Below are positions 27,295-36,478 of a DNA stretch of 64,000 nucleotides, piece by piece. The stretch's first letter is position 1. Each line of letters begins with the position of its first letter. This DNA comes from UBA8438 sp963934795 (GTDB lineage Bacteria; Acidobacteriota; Vicinamibacteria; Vicinamibacterales; UBA8438): positions 11,936-75,935 of the forward strand of contig CAWWAF010000004.1 in NCBI GenBank assembly GCA_963934795.1. The letters run 5' to 3'. The notes under the pieces were generated by a model that did no database searches, had not been told where the DNA came from, and saw nothing but the letters and a program-made list of their open reading frames with translations. A program made the position numbers and the translations under genes.

Positions 27295-28356
27295 TCAGTC
27301 TGGCGTACCTACAGACTCGCCGCGAGTCGGGGCGCGACCAGTGGCCAGGCGTTGGACGATCTCCTTCATGACGCGCTCCCCATGGAAACGTCCATTCTCA
27401 ATGAAGATCAGCCCGCTGTGGATCCCTGAAATCACCTGTCCGGCGACAAACAGGTTGGGTACGTTGGTCTCGTAGGTGTCCGGCTCGTGGGACGGCACCA
27501 TCGTCGTAGCATCCACGTCTATACCAAAGCGTTTGAGCATCGACGTATCAGGATGATAGCCGGTCAGAAGAAAGACGGCGTCGGCGGGCAGCGTCCGCCG
27601 GCCGGCGGCATCCTCCACCACCACATCTGCCTCGTTGATTTCGACCACGCGCGTCTCAAACAGCCCTTCGACCGAACCTTCCTTGATGCGATTCTCAATA
27701 TCCGGGCGTACCCAATACTTGATCCCGCTGCCCAATTCGGCATGTCGGTGTACCAGCGTCACCTGCGCCCCTGATCGGTAGAGTTCCAGAGCGGCTTCCG
27801 CCGCCGAGTTCTTTCCCCCGACGATGACAACCCGTTTGCGGTAGTACGGATGCGCCTCGGTGTAGTAGTGCGACACGTGCGGTCGGTCCTCACCCGGCAC
27901 CCGGAGCATGTTTGGACACTCGTAGGCGCCGACCGCCACCACGACCGTCCGCGCCAGCCGCCGACACGTCCCCGTCAACGGATGCCGCGTATCCACCGCC
28001 AACAGTGGGTGGCCCGCCTCGTCCTGCACGCGCTGAATGGCCTCGACGTCGTGCCCGAGGTCCACCTTCAGATCGTAGGTATCCACGGCTCGCCGATAGT
28101 ACCGAAGGGCCTCGTCGCGCGTCGGCTTCTGATACGGGGTCACGAACGGGAGCCCGCCAATCTCCAGCAGCTCCGGCGTGGTGAAGAACCCCATGTGCGT
28201 CGGGAAGTTCAAGATCGAATTGACCACGGCGCCACGCTCGATCACCTCGCAATCGAGTCCAGCCTGCGTGGCGGCGATGGCGCTGGCCAGGCCCGCTGGC
28301 CCCGCCCCGACGACAATGACATCCCGAACCGATGGCACGGCACTTCCCTCACTCAT
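27295..28356 (-). CDS. ypdA: YpdA-type bacillithiol disulfide reductase-like flavoprotein
   Basis: Pyridine-nucleotide-disulfide oxidoreductase-fold FAD protein of 353 residues without the redox CxxC of thioredoxin reductases, as in YpdA/Bdr, which use a single Cys to reduce bacillithiol disulfide. FAD site GAGPAGL near residue 17; NADPH site VVIVGGKNSAAEA. TGYHPDTSMLKRFGID and VAGQVISGIHSGLIFIENG are typical. The start ATG overlaps the upstream stop (ATGA), placing it last in a four-gene operon with folE. Bacillithiol biosynthesis genes were not seen in the window. Confidence 0.88.
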   Translation of the reverse strand: MSEGSAVPSVRDVIVVGAGPAGLASAIAATQAGLDCEVIERGAVVNSILNFPTHMGFFTTPELLEIGGLPFVTPYQKPTRDEALRYYRRAVDTYDLKVDLGHDVEAIQRVQDEAGHPLLAVDTRHPLTGTCRRLARTVVVAVGAYECPNMLRVPGEDRPHVSHYYTEAHPYYRKRVVIVGGKNSAAEAALELYRSGAQVTLVHRHAELGSGIKYWVRPDIENRIKEGSVEGLFETRVVEINEADVVVEDAAGRRTLPADAVFLLTGYHPDTSMLKRFGIDVDATTMVPSHEPDTYETNVPNLFVAGQVISGIHSGLIFIENGRFHGERVMKEIVQRLATGRAPTRGESVGTPD

Positions 28357-28982
28357 CTCGCTCGATACTCCACTTGCACGTCGCTGATCACCGCGATCGG
28401 CCGACCCGTCGACGTAAATTTCTCCCGACCATCACGGCGCTGCACATCCAGCTCAATTCCGACGATGCTGATCTCCGTCACATCGTCTTCGACGGTGACG
28501 CGAATGCCCTCCGTCGCAACCGGGGCCACCGCTTTGACACCACCAGGACCCGCACCACCGCCGATGCGGTCGGCGAGATCGGCCTCCGACCGAAACTCGG
28601 CCAGGACCATCGGCCGCGACAGCACGAGCTCTGTGGTGGCCACCACGGTGCTCACGAGATAGCGCGCGTAGCCGCGCCCGCGCGAGACTTCGTCCTCGGA
28701 ATACGTATGACGACCATGGAGCGCGAATGTGACCGTCGCCGGACCGCGGTGGGGAGGGATCACCACGATGATCCCATCGGCTACCTCCTCGCCAATCAGC
28801 ACGTCACAGTAGATACGGCCCGTGTCAATACCAACGCCCAGCACCGACGGACAACGAAACTCCGCAGGCTCGACCCGCGTTGCCTGCGCCGATGCCCCCG
28901 TCGCCGCACCGAGCAGCAGGCACACGCCCGTCAGCCCGAGCCGGCCCGCGGCTCGCTGACCCGCCCTAGAACAGATCGTCAT
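28353..28982 (-). CDS. Secreted hypothetical protein
   Basis: 209 residues with a signal peptide (LTGVCLLLGAATGASAQA). The mature part is beta-rich with two conserved-looking Cys early on (EFRCPSVLG, RIYCDVLIG), which may form a disulfide, and VTFALHGRHTYSEDEV mid-protein. The product is not recognised. It overlaps folE by 17 bp upstream and ypdA by 4 bp downstream, so it belongs to that operon, but nothing in its sequence links it to folate or thiol metabolism. ATG 28982 is preferred to 29006 for the signal peptide. Confidence 0.65.
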   Translation of the reverse strand: MTICSRAGQRAAGRLGLTGVCLLLGAATGASAQATRVEPAEFRCPSVLGVGIDTGRIYCDVLIGEEVADGIIVVIPPHRGPATVTFALHGRHTYSEDEVSRGRGYARYLVSTVVATTELVLSRPMVLAEFRSEADLADRIGGGAGPGGVKAVAPVATEGIRVTVEDDVTEISIVGIELDVQRRDGREKFTSTGRPIAVISDVQVEYRAR

Positions 28983-29643
28983 CGTGCTCGAACGTCGTTG
29001 CGGCACGCGTTCCCCCCGCGCCGCTGCTCCCTGGTCGCAGCAAGTCCATGAACTCCATGCGCGTGCGCGCGTCGGTCCGAAACACCCCGCGCATGGCGCT
29101 GGTCATGGCGGTTGAATTCTGTTTTTGCACGCCTCGCATCCGCATACACAAATGTGACGCCTCGACCACCACAGCCACTCCGAGCGGATCCAACTTCTCC
29201 GCGATCGTCTCGGCGATCTGGTTCGTGAGCCGCTCCTGCACCTGGAGCCGCCGACTGAAGACCTCCACAATCCGGGGGAGCTTGCTCAACCCGATGACCT
29301 TGTCACGCGGCAGGTAGGCCACATGGCAGCGTCCAAAAAACGGCAGCAAATGATGCTCGCACAAACTGTAGAAATCGATGTCCTTGACGATGACCATCTC
29401 GCTGTAGTCAACGGTGAACAAGGCGTTGTTAATGACAGCGTCGATGTCCTGCTCGTAGCCGCTGGTCAAGAACCGAAGCGCCTTGTCGACCCGAAGCGGG
29501 GTCTGCGCCAGCCCCTCACGCGTGGGGTCTTCGCCCAATTCCACGAGCACGGACCGCATCGCCGCCTGAACCTTCTCGGCGCTCGGGTCCACATCCGCAT
29601 CGACCGTTGTCGGAACGCGTTCCTCAGTACTGATAGAAGCCAT
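28966..29643 (-). CDS. folE: GTP cyclohydrolase I
   Basis: Converts GTP to 7,8-dihydroneopterin triphosphate, the first step of tetrahydrofolate synthesis, as a homodecamer in the cytoplasm. Zinc ligands are visible: Cys and His in FYSLCEHHLLPFFG and the later Cys in ASHLCMRMRGVQ; GTP-binding GLSKLPRIVEVFSRR and the QERLTNQIA segment are intact. 225 residues including an N-terminal extension of about 20 and a Gly/Ala-rich C-terminal tail. It overlaps the acyl-CoA dehydrogenase gene by 20 bp, so translation is probably coupled. Confidence 0.95.
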   Translation of the reverse strand: MASISTEERVPTTVDADVDPSAEKVQAAMRSVLVELGEDPTREGLAQTPLRVDKALRFLTSGYEQDIDAVINNALFTVDYSEMVIVKDIDFYSLCEHHLLPFFGRCHVAYLPRDKVIGLSKLPRIVEVFSRRLQVQERLTNQIAETIAEKLDPLGVAVVVEASHLCMRMRGVQKQNSTAMTSAMRGVFRTDARTRMEFMDLLRPGSSGAGGTRAATTFEHDDDLF

Positions 29644-30484
29644 GACCGCTCTTACGTCCCAACCGTCCAGCCAACACCATCCGCTTCAGCAGCGGGGGCG
29701 GGGCGTAGGCGGCATCTCGGAACTCCTCAAACATGATGTTCGCGATGTAGTACGTCGTGTCCAACCCGACGAAGTCGAGCAGCGTGAATGGTCCCATGGG
29801 GTGCCCGCACCCCAGCGTCATCGCCGTATCCATATCCTCCAACGTGCCACAGCCACTCTCAAAGGCTTTGACCGCGCTGAGCAGATACGGGATGAGCAAT
29901 CGGTTCACAATGAACCCGGGCCGGTCGGGTGCCGTGACCGGTTGCTTACCCAGTGAACCGGCGAAGTCGAAGACACGTCGGTAAGTGTCGTCCGTCGTGG
30001 TCAGTCCCCTGATCACCTCGACCAGGTTCATGATCGGCACCGGGCTAAAGAAATGTAGTCCCGCGAACTTGTCAGGCCGCCTGGTCGCCGCCGCCAGCTC
30101 AGTGATGCACACCGAGGACGTGTTGGAACAGAACACTGTGTCTGGACCGACGACCGCCTCGACCTCCGAAAACACGGCCTGCTTGGCGTCCACGTTCTCC
30201 ACGATCGCTTCGATGATCAGATCACAATCGGCGAGCGCGTCCACCGACGTGGAACCGCTCAGCCGTCCCATCGTGCTGTCACGCGCCTCCGCCGTGAGCT
30301 TCTCGCGCGCGACCCCGTTCTCGAGAAATTGCTCGATGCGACCCAATCCCCCGTCGACTCTGGCCTGATCGACCTCGCGGACGACGGTGCGATACCCCGC
30401 CTGGGCACACACCTGGGCGATACCCGAGCCCATCAACCCGCAACCCAGCACGCCGACTCCCCGTATCCTTGTGTCGTCCGCCAT
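29624..30484 (-). CDS. 3-hydroxybutyryl-CoA (3-hydroxyacyl-CoA) dehydrogenase
   Basis: NAD(P)-dependent oxidoreductase of about 286 residues interconverting 3-hydroxyacyl-CoA and 3-oxoacyl-CoA in beta-oxidation or butyrate-type pathways. Rossmann loop GCGLMGSGIAQ at about residues 13-23; catalytic His in GLHFFSPVPIMNLVEVI; C-terminal domain TAPDRPGFIVNRLLIPY and the GCGHPMGPFTLLDF motif are complete. ATG 30484 is used; 30541 adds an unlike N-terminus. First gene of the operon leading to folE, the secreted protein and ypdA. No other fatty-acid genes adjoin it. Confidence 0.93.
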   Translation of the reverse strand: MADDTRIRGVGVLGCGLMGSGIAQVCAQAGYRTVVREVDQARVDGGLGRIEQFLENGVAREKLTAEARDSTMGRLSGSTSVDALADCDLIIEAIVENVDAKQAVFSEVEAVVGPDTVFCSNTSSVCITELAAATRRPDKFAGLHFFSPVPIMNLVEVIRGLTTTDDTYRRVFDFAGSLGKQPVTAPDRPGFIVNRLLIPYLLSAVKAFESGCGTLEDMDTAMTLGCGHPMGPFTLLDFVGLDTTYYIANIMFEEFRDAAYAPPPLLKRMVLAGRLGRKSGHGFYQY

Positions 30485-30627
30485 CGTCTCCTTCCGTCCG
30501 CTCACGCCCTGGCCGTGCCGTCCGTATCCGCCGGGGGTCACGTACCCGTGGCGGTGAACAATTGATCATAACAAAATGCTCGGTCGCGGCACCGAGACCG
30601 GCGCCGCCGTGTGCTATGTTGGCGCCC

Positions 30628-30972
30628 ATGTCGGATGCCGACCGCCTCGCGCACGAGCGAGTCACGATCGCGGGCGACCTGCAGGGCGAGGTGCTGGTCT
30701 ATCAGCCCATGACGCTCACCGAAATCTCGCTCGCCGGCGCATTGCGGGAAACCAGCTTTGCCCTGTCGGTCGACTCATCCCATGAACTCAGGTTGGCATT
30801 GGGCCCCACGCCGGTCATGGCCACTGCACAGGTCATACATTCACGCATCATCCAGATCGAGGGCGGTCGTCTCACGTATCAGAGCGAAATCGAGTTCATT
30901 GCACCATCCGACGCGGTCATCGACGCCATCAACGGCCTTCTCGCAGAACTGCGTGGCACCAAGTGGGATTAG
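30628..30972 (+). CDS. PilZ-domain-like protein
   Basis: 114-residue single-domain protein with a PilZ-like barrel pattern: HERVTIAGDLQGEVLVYQPM and LTEISLAGALRETSF, corresponding to the D/N-x-S-x-x-G motif as E-I-S-L-A-G. The canonical RxxxR c-di-GMP motif is weak (HERV only), so nucleotide binding is uncertain; some PilZ proteins lack it and act as protein adaptors. A c-di-GMP synthase (GGDEF) is at 52 kb. ATG 30628 is selected because the motif follows directly. Divergent from the dehydrogenase gene, with about 140 bp between starts. Confidence 0.7.
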   Translation: MSDADRLAHERVTIAGDLQGEVLVYQPMTLTEISLAGALRETSFALSVDSSHELRLALGPTPVMATAQVIHSRIIQIEGGRLTYQSEIEFIAPSDAVIDAINGLLAELRGTKWD

Positions 30973-31125
30973 CAGCACATGGTACGACCCCCGCGGCACT
31001 CGATCGGCGCTGAATCGGAGATTGTCACCACAAGGTCTCGGTGCGACGCGGACCTGCACCGCGGGCGTACGCGGCTGTTGGCACCGCACCACCGGGGGGC
31101 CGGAGGCCGGTTCTTGGCGGGTGGG

Positions 31126-32088
31126 CTACGACTCGTCGGATGACGACAGGATCAGGTCGAGCGCGTCAGAGGGGATCCAGAAGGACAGGGTCGCGTTGGC
31201 ACCGACGCCGCTGAGCTGCAACGACTCAAGCATCGTCCGCAATTCAGGACGGTCGTTCGTCTGCATGGTCGCAAGCGCCAGGAACCCGCGAAGTACATCG
31301 CGCAGGTTCTGTCCGGCTTCTTCATCACGACCTTCTATAGAGATCGAACCGGTGACACCATCGGTGACGCGACCGCTGAGGGCGAACGCAGACACCGCGG
31401 GCATCTGAGACGACACCTCATCTGGGAGGAATCCGAGAGCGCTGAGGTCGCCGAAGCGACCCACGGCCCAGGCGTTGCTGCCATCTTCGACCAGATCAAG
31501 CAGCGCCATCATGTCTGGATTCGAGGTCACGTCGGCCGCCTGTACCCCGCGAGAAATAGCCTGGTGAACGGTCGGCAGGTCGCCCACCGCGACCAACCCG
31601 GGTTCCATGAACACCATGGCCAGAGAGCCGGCGTCACCAGTCTCAACGCTCACCAGACGCTTGCCCTCGTAGGTGTCGACCGTAGCACCTCGCCCGCGCG
31701 CCGCGCCTTCGAGGCGAGCGGTGTCGAACCGCCCACGAAACAAGGCGAGCCCGGCGGGCCGCTCCTCGGCGCTCGGGGCCAAGAACGCGACCATGTGGTC
31801 AATATCGCGCTCAATATCGAGCCCGAGCTGTGCCTCCAGCTCGTTTTCCTCGAGGCCGTCCGGGACCAGCTCCCCGATTCGCTCGCGCAGGTCCGACAGC
31901 ATGACTTCGCGGATGTTGGCGTAGCCCACGACGGACGCATTCGCGGGCACGTAGCGCAGCTCAATCGGCCCGGCGGCGGACACCGCCAGGGCAGCCCCGC
32001 GGTTCACGTACGCAAACAGGCCGATACAGAGCCCCAGGACGAGCACTCCGCCCGCCCCGAGCACGAAAAAACGGGTCTGGCGCGTCAT
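31126..32088 (-). CDS. Membrane-anchored hypothetical protein downstream of ABC genes
   Basis: 320 residues: a single N-terminal hydrophobic helix (FFVLGAGGVLVLGLCIGLFAYV, residues 8-29) followed by a large extracytoplasmic domain beginning IELRYVPANASVVGYANI, reminiscent of DUF3352-type proteins. No catalytic signature was seen. It is the last gene after the ABC permease (105 bp gap) on the same strand and may be transcribed with it. Tandem alpha/beta regions with Met- and Glu-rich stretches suggest a sensor or scaffold, but the function is not recognised. Confidence 0.65.
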   Translation of the reverse strand: MTRQTRFFVLGAGGVLVLGLCIGLFAYVNRGAALAVSAAGPIELRYVPANASVVGYANIREVMLSDLRERIGELVPDGLEENELEAQLGLDIERDIDHMVAFLAPSAEERPAGLALFRGRFDTARLEGAARGRGATVDTYEGKRLVSVETGDAGSLAMVFMEPGLVAVGDLPTVHQAISRGVQAADVTSNPDMMALLDLVEDGSNAWAVGRFGDLSALGFLPDEVSSQMPAVSAFALSGRVTDGVTGSISIEGRDEEAGQNLRDVLRGFLALATMQTNDRPELRTMLESLQLSGVGANATLSFWIPSDALDLILSSSDES

Positions 32089-32193
32089 CAGAATGATTGT
32101 GCCGTTCGACGCGCTGGCGGCGTCGACTGGCTGTATCAGATTATACCGGCTGCGACTGGAAAAGGTTCCCCGCCCCGCCTCGGCACACCCGGC

Positions 32194-33087
32194 TCATTGC
32201 TCGAGCACATATTCGCGACGTTCCACGAGCCAGGTGGCCAAGCCCAGTCCAACCACCAGAATGGCACCGAGGCCAAGCACGCTCACCGCCGCTGACGGGA
32301 ACACCTCATTCGCCTGCAGGATGCTGAGAATCGTCGAGACGAGTCCCTCCTGCGGCATGGCGTGCGGCACCAACCCTTGCAGATAGTACGAAACGGTCAA
32401 CCGCTTCATGTAGCCCGGCACGACCACCATGATCGGTTCCCACCCAAAGATGAACACCAGTCCCGTCATCAGCGGCCGCTTGAACCAGGCGCCGACCAGC
32501 GCAAACAGCGCGCCGTAGACCGCCAAACCAAGGGCCAGCAGCGCAAGATCCGTCACCAAGCTCGGAAAGGCCGACCCGATCTCGCCGCCAAGTACCGGCA
32601 CGACCAGAAAGAACACCAGCATCACCGAAGGCAACACCACCAGGCCGGTGCTCACCAAATACGCCAGATACTTTCCGACCAGCACCGCGCCCCGCGACAA
32701 CGGACGCGTGAACAGGTATGTGATGGTCTTGTCCTCGACCTCGTCGGCAATGAGGGCGGTGCCGTAGAACACCCCGAGCAGCGGCACCGCGAACCGCAGA
32801 TAGAATCCCCAGATCATCAATCCGAAGATGATCGGTCCGTCCACCGTGATCGGGCGGCCATCGACCATCCCACGGCCCGACAAGAGATCCATACCCACGA
32901 GCGCGCGCACGATGACCGCGACGACGACGGGGCCACCGACCACCAACGCCATGAACACGGTTCGCCGGGACCAGAGCATCTGACCGAGAGACAGGTCGTA
33001 AACCCGCCACGCCGACTGTATGAAGGACGGCGCGACGACAGGATCTCTGGTCGCGGGGGGTGCCGCGGTACTCGTCGTCGTGGCCAT
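32194..33087 (-). CDS. ABC-2 type transporter permease
   Basis: 297-residue inner-membrane protein with six predicted helices (for example FMALVVGGPVVVAVIVRALVG and TGLVVLPSVMLVFFLVVPVLGG), arranged as in ABC-2/NosY-like permeases with the EDKTITYLFTRPLSRGAVLVGK cytoplasmic loop. It pairs with the ATPase gene 26 bp upstream. The substrate is unknown; such permeases export drugs, lipids or polysaccharides, or support protein maturation. ATG 33087 is preferred; 33105 is an alternative start. Third and fourth partners of a four-gene ABC operon. Confidence 0.85.
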   Translation of the reverse strand: MATTTSTAAPPATRDPVVAPSFIQSAWRVYDLSLGQMLWSRRTVFMALVVGGPVVVAVIVRALVGMDLLSGRGMVDGRPITVDGPIIFGLMIWGFYLRFAVPLLGVFYGTALIADEVEDKTITYLFTRPLSRGAVLVGKYLAYLVSTGLVVLPSVMLVFFLVVPVLGGEIGSAFPSLVTDLALLALGLAVYGALFALVGAWFKRPLMTGLVFIFGWEPIMVVVPGYMKRLTVSYYLQGLVPHAMPQEGLVSTILSILQANEVFPSAAVSVLGLGAILVVGLGLATWLVERREYVLEQ

Positions 33088-33113
33088 TGCTTGCCTGTCT
33101 TCCACGTTGGTCC

Positions 33114-34037
33114 CTACTTCACCAGATACTCGAACACCGCCTGCAGGTTGTCGTCTGGTGAGCTGACCTCATGGACCTCGCCGAGCTCTCCGCTCGCCGC
33201 GACCGCAGTCAAACGCCCGTAGAAGGCGTCCGGTTTCCCGGTCTCGACGATGACCGCACCGTCTTCGAACGTCAGGCTCCGCAGGTCTTCGTGGTCGAGG
33301 AACGCGCGGGCGAGACGCCGCGGGTCACTGCCCCGGATTTTCACCGTATGCGGATGCTCGTCGATCAGATCCCGAATTTGATGAATGTTGCCTTCAGCCA
33401 GGATACGGCCGTTGTTCATCAAGAGAATGGTGGACGTCATGGACTCGATTTCGTGCAGGATGTGACTCGACACCAGCACGCTCTTCCCCTCGCGCCCCCA
33501 GCGCTGAATGAGTCGGACCACCTTACGTCGCGCGATCGGATCCATCCCGGCCAGGGGCTCGTCGAGCACGAGTAACTCCGGGTCGTGCACCACCGCCTGG
33601 GCCAGCTTGACCCGCTGCCGCATGCCCTTGCTATACGCGCCGATTTTCTTGTCCGCGGCGTCCAGGAGGTCGACCGTGTCCAGCGCCTCGCGGGCCGCGT
33701 CCCTCGCCGCGGTGACGGACAGGCCGTTCAGGCGGACCAGGGCCGTGACCCATTGCAGCCCGGTCATCCGCTCGTAGAACGAATCCTGCTCGGGACAGAA
33801 TCCGACGCGCGCATACAGTCCCGGGTTGCCCCAAATCGGCTCCCCCAACACACGCACCGTGCCCTTGCTGGGCTTCAACTGTCCGGTGACCAACTTCAGG
33901 AACGTCGACTTCCCCGCCCCGTTGGGTCCCAGTAATCCGGTCACGCCAGGCCGCACCTCGACCGAGATGTCGTTGAGGCCGATCACCTGCCCGTACCACT
34001 TGGAGACATGATCGGTAGCCACCACCGACTCGCTCAT
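33114..34037 (-). CDS. ABC transporter ATP-binding protein
   Basis: 307-residue ABC ATPase: Walker A GPNGAGKST (residues ~38-46), signature AYSKGMRQRVKLAQ (variant of LSGGQ), Walker B LLVLDEPLAGMDP, and the H-loop SSHILHE. The C-terminal ~90 residues are an accessory domain of the NodI/CcmA-like type. Start ATG 34037 forms an ATGA overlap with the stop of the upstream permease (34034). Energises the permease encoded just downstream; also next to a second ATPase/permease pair of similar type. Confidence 0.92.
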   Translation of the reverse strand: MSESVVATDHVSKWYGQVIGLNDISVEVRPGVTGLLGPNGAGKSTFLKLVTGQLKPSKGTVRVLGEPIWGNPGLYARVGFCPEQDSFYERMTGLQWVTALVRLNGLSVTAARDAAREALDTVDLLDAADKKIGAYSKGMRQRVKLAQAVVHDPELLVLDEPLAGMDPIARRKVVRLIQRWGREGKSVLVSSHILHEIESMTSTILLMNNGRILAEGNIHQIRDLIDEHPHTVKIRGSDPRRLARAFLDHEDLRSLTFEDGAVIVETGKPDAFYGRLTAVAASGELGEVHEVSSPDDNLQAVFEYLVK

Positions 34038-34876
34038 GTCACCACCTCCACCCCTCGCACACGCCGCTCGAGCACGAACACCGACAGACCGACCAGGAGC
34101 GCCACCACCACCGCCGACAGCAACCACGAAGAGTCGTACCGCGGTGGCAGTCGGAAGATGACATCGCCAATCTGCTCAAGATTGGCCCGGAACGAGAGCC
34201 ACGCGAGCGCCGAACTGTTGGTAATGCCGAACAGGATGCTGAACAGCGCGGCCGTGAAGAGGACCACACCCGCATACAGCATCGCGGTGTAGCGCGCGCT
34301 GGTGGTGAGCGACGACAGCGCCAGCATCGTGAACGCCGACAGCAAGACCTCGACCAGGGCGTAAAGGGTGATGGCTGGAATGAGAAAGAGATTCGCTCCG
34401 ACGAACGCGACGCTGGCGGAGAACATGATCTCCAGGAACAACAGGGCCAGCGCTGGAGCCAGGGTAACGAGCAACAGGAAGAACACAAGCGTCCCGAGCT
34501 TGCCGACGACATACTCGACCCGGGACAACGGCTTCGACAGATAGATCTGGATCGCGTTCGACCGCCGATCGTTGGCCACCAGCCCGGAACCGACGTAGAC
34601 GGTCACGAACAGGACAAAGATTTCCTGAATTTCGAAGAACTGGCGGAACGTCTCGACCGACGGGGCGAGAATCTCGAGTTCGGGAAAATTCGCGGACAGG
34701 TAGAACGTCACCGCGCGCACGAAGAACTGACCCCACGCGGCCAGGAGGACCAGCAGAAACAGCTTCTTGCCGAGCACCGTTCGAATGCCAGTCGTCGCGA
34801 TCGTCAGCCACGCGGAGCCAGGCGCCTGGCGGACGCCGACATAGCGCCGATAGCTTTGATCGTGAATGGGGGTCAT
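34034..34876 (-). CDS. ABC-2 type transporter permease
   Basis: 280-residue inner-membrane permease. Conserved YRRYVGVRQAPGSAWLTIATTG at the N-terminus, then multiple hydrophobic segments (for example LFLLVLLAAWGQFFVRAV and LFFLLLVTLAPALALLFLEI), and the SNAIQIYLSKPLSRVEYVVGK loop typical of the family. Its start overlaps the upstream ATPase stop by 4 bp and its stop overlaps the downstream ATPase start by 4 bp, so the genes are tightly coupled. It may be a paralogue of the second permease at 32.2 kb; the two could form a heteromeric channel or two separate transporters. Confidence 0.85.
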   Translation of the reverse strand: MTPIHDQSYRRYVGVRQAPGSAWLTIATTGIRTVLGKKLFLLVLLAAWGQFFVRAVTFYLSANFPELEILAPSVETFRQFFEIQEIFVLFVTVYVGSGLVANDRRSNAIQIYLSKPLSRVEYVVGKLGTLVFFLLLVTLAPALALLFLEIMFSASVAFVGANLFLIPAITLYALVEVLLSAFTMLALSSLTTSARYTAMLYAGVVLFTAALFSILFGITNSSALAWLSFRANLEQIGDVIFRLPPRYDSSWLLSAVVVALLVGLSVFVLERRVRGVEVVT

Positions 34877-35808
34877 TCCTCGCCAATCGTCTCCGCGAAG
34901 ACGTCTTCGAGGGTCGGCACGCTGGGTCGCAGGTGCCTGACCTGCACCTGATGCCGCGCGGCCAGCGCAAACAGATCACGCGGCCCCTGGTCTGGTGCCA
35001 CCAACACGCGCAAGAGGTCCTCGCCAGTGTGGCACTCCGCACCTGCTGTCTCGAGGGCACGGACAAACGTGTCGACATCGCCCTTGACACGCACTTCAAA
35101 GACCTGCCGACGTCGCTGCTTCAGGTCCGCGATGGTCCCTTGGGTGGCGACGGCACCTTGATACATGACCACGACCCGGTCACACGTCGCTTCGACGTCG
35201 GGTAGCAGATGGGACGACAAGATCAAGTTCACACCCTTCCGGGTGGCCAGATCGACAACCAACTCCAGCATCTCGTCGCGGCCCTTGGGATCCATGCCGT
35301 TCGTCGGTTCATCGAGAAACAGCAGGTCCGGGTCGTGCACCAGTGCCTGAGCCAGTTTGATCCGCTGCTTCATACCGGCCGAGTAGGTTTCCGTGTTCCG
35401 GTAGCGCGCCTCGCCGAGCCCCACGTAGTAGAGCACCTCGTGAGCGCGCTGCATCGCGTCGCTACGCGGGAGACCCGCCAGTTGCGCGCAGTAGGCCACG
35501 AAGGAGACCGCATTCATGCCCGGGATGTGGCCGTCCGACTCTGGCATGTACCCCAGTCGCGCGCGTACCCGCTGCGGGTCCTTGGCGACGTCGATGCCGA
35601 GCACGTCCATGCGCCCCGAGGTTGGCGTCACGAAGCCGAGCAATGCCTTGAGCATGGTGCTCTTGCCCGCACCGTTCGGTCCGAGCAACCCGACTGCACC
35701 AGGCGAGAAACTCGCAGTCACGTCCTTGAGCGCGTCGTGGGCGCCGAATCGCACCGAGACGTTGTCGAGCCGGGCGATCGACCGGTCCTCGGTTCCGGAA
35801 GTGGGCAT
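34873..35808 (-). CDS. ABC transporter ATP-binding protein
   Basis: 311-residue ABC ATPase: Walker A GPNGAGKST, signature YSAGMKQRIKLAQ, Walker B LLFLDEPTNGMDPKGRD and the H-loop SSHLLPDVE. The C-terminal accessory domain (FEVRVKGDVDTFVRALE) is present. ATG 35808 is chosen; a GTG three bases upstream is possible. It is the first gene of the four-gene operon (ATPase, permease, ATPase, permease), which suggests a duplication of an ATPase/permease unit. The substrate cannot be inferred. Confidence 0.92.
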   Translation of the reverse strand: MPTSGTEDRSIARLDNVSVRFGAHDALKDVTASFSPGAVGLLGPNGAGKSTMLKALLGFVTPTSGRMDVLGIDVAKDPQRVRARLGYMPESDGHIPGMNAVSFVAYCAQLAGLPRSDAMQRAHEVLYYVGLGEARYRNTETYSAGMKQRIKLAQALVHDPDLLFLDEPTNGMDPKGRDEMLELVVDLATRKGVNLILSSHLLPDVEATCDRVVVMYQGAVATQGTIADLKQRRRQVFEVRVKGDVDTFVRALETAGAECHTGEDLLRVLVAPDQGPRDLFALAARHQVQVRHLRPSVPTLEDVFAETIGEE

Positions 35809-35867
35809 CACTGTAGGAGCAATACGGACATGGGCCTGTGTAGGTTCGACGCGCTGCTCTTCACGCG

Positions 35868-36434
35868 CTACAGGGCCCCGCGGAGCCCGAGTTCGTCGGC
35901 GCGCTCGCGCATGAAGGTGATGACGTTGGTAATGTGCTCGTCGAGCGACAGCCCCACCTCGTCGGCACCCTGTCGGAGATCCTCACGCGGGACGGCGCGC
36001 GCGAAGGCCTTGTCCTTCATCCGCTTCTTGACCGACTTCGCCTCCAGGTCAAGCACGCTCTTGGACGGACGCACCAGCGCGGCGGCGGTGACGAACCCGG
36101 ACATCTCATCACACGCAAAGAGGGTGTGCTCCAGCCGCGACTCGCGGGCCACGTCGGTGTAATCCGCGTGGGACAGAATCGCGCGCGTCACGTACTCGGG
36201 ATACCCTGCAGCATGCAAGATCTCACAGCCGCGGTACGGGTGATTCTCGGGATCAGGCCACCGCTCGTAGTCGAAATCGTGCAACAACGCCACGATGCCC
36301 CAGGCCTCTTCGTCCTCACCCCATAGCCGCGCGTAGCCACGCACCGAGGCTTCAACCGCAAGTCCATGCTTCAACAGGCGGTCGTTGCTGGTGTATTCCG
36401 TCAGGAGGCTCCAGGCTTGCTCGCGATCTGTCAT
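35868..36434 (-). CDS. HD-domain phosphohydrolase-like protein
   Basis: 188-residue HD-superfamily protein. The metal-binding His-Asp pair is in ALLHDFDYERWP, an upstream His is in LLKHGLAVEAS and a downstream His in AILSHADYTD, giving a plausible H...HD...H/D set. Family members hydrolyse nucleotides or phosphate esters, and some are uncharacterised hydrolases involved in housekeeping. The substrate is unknown. It lies between the ABC operon (60 bp) and the dicarboxylate symporter gene, all on the - strand, but without clear coupling. No regulatory domain is attached. Confidence 0.82.
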   Translation of the reverse strand: MTDREQAWSLLTEYTSNDRLLKHGLAVEASVRGYARLWGEDEEAWGIVALLHDFDYERWPDPENHPYRGCEILHAAGYPEYVTRAILSHADYTDVARESRLEHTLFACDEMSGFVTAAALVRPSKSVLDLEAKSVKKRMKDKAFARAVPREDLRQGADEVGLSLDEHITNVITFMRERADELGLRGAL

Positions 36435-36478
36435 GTCGTTTCATCTGGGGCTGCTCCGCGCTCCGCCACGCGGCTCGC

